Assembly (NCBI GenBank): GCA_003313425.1
Contig: NHZP01000092.1
Coordinates: 21,696-85,695, forward strand
Direction: 5' to 3'
Length of the DNA stretch: 64,000 bases
Source of the DNA: Pseudopyrenochaeta lycopersici
Taxonomy: Eukaryota > Ascomycota > Dothideomycetes > Pleosporales > Pseudopyrenochaetaceae
In this document: positions 63,935 through 64,000 of the stretch, piece by piece
Numbering within the stretch: position 1 is the stretch's first letter
Layout of the letters: each line of letters opens with the position of its first letter
Notes under the pieces: model-generated
Databases searched by the model: none
The model's input: only the letters and a program-made list of their open reading frames with translations
Told to the model about the DNA's origin: nothing
Made by a program: the position numbers and the translations under genes

Positions 63935-64000
63935 GGTTAGGGTTAGGGTTAGGGTTAGGGTTAGGGTTAGGGTTAGGGTTAGGGTTAGGGTTAGGGTTAG
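63883..64000 (+). repeat. Distal TTAGGG telomere array
   Basis: About 19 near-perfect TTAGGG repeats running 5' to 3' off the end of the window, with one GGGG and one TTTAGGG slip near the start. Perfect repeats here against degenerate ones on the left fit a chromosome end newly extended by telomerase or recombination beyond the inserted element. Confidence 0.97.

Overview
The window is one chromosome-end structure. TTAGGG-type repeats lie at both ends in the same orientation: degenerate at the left (1-740) and clean at the right (63883-64000). Between them sits a head-to-tail array of 40 units of 1,556-1,597 bp (741-63882). Every unit starts and ends at the same base inside a hairpin whose 13-nt arms are CAACTTTCTAGTG and CACTAGAAAGTTG, with TATATATGATT/CC in the loop. 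This is the architecture of a rolling-circle replication origin. Each unit has one + strand gene with a eukaryotic layout (CCAAT box, TATA box, usually one GT-AG intron of 48-83 bp with a CTAAC/CTGAC-like branch site).

Best interpretation (inference): a multipartite circular single-stranded DNA virus or virus-like element, about 32 different segments, concatenated and integrated inside a eukaryotic telomere. One segment encodes a full Rep (HUH nuclease plus SF3 helicase), a second encodes an HUH-only Rep-like protein, and a third encodes a RAD52-type annealing protein. The host is a eukaryote with TTAGGG telomeres; nothing here fixes it more closely.

Layout (segment = unit from left to right). 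Segments 2, 3, 6, 7, 9-14, 17-21, 23, 26-30, 32, 33 and 35-39 carry members of one two-exon family, here called the WWxTKESG family, which I do not recognise. The others are: 1 (hydrophobic N-terminus, acidic C-terminus), 4 and 40 (tail-anchored, possibly Bcl-2-like), 5 (Arg-rich N-terminus), 8 (unknown, 210 aa), 15 (HUH-only Rep), 16 (Rep), 22 (multi-pass membrane), 24 and 34 (nuclear signal plus Cys cluster), 25 (RAD52) and 31 (signal peptide plus membrane anchor). Apparently identical copies: 2=11, 7=37, 9=10=30, 12=35, 13=20, 24=34. Segments 4 and 40 share a body but differ in the first ~215 bp.

Each unit begins with a ~200-nt noncoding module that folds into three hairpin domains supported by many compensatory changes between units. 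A promoter, the gene and a 300-500 bp tail follow; the tail ends in several hairpins and repeated GTGGC motifs next to the origin. Two internal junctions (14973-14990 and 16576-16593) carry exactly three AGGGTT repeats at the origin break, the same point where the outer ends meet the telomere. This ties origin cleavage to telomere joining. All coordinates for splicing are predictions from sequence; no transcript data were available.
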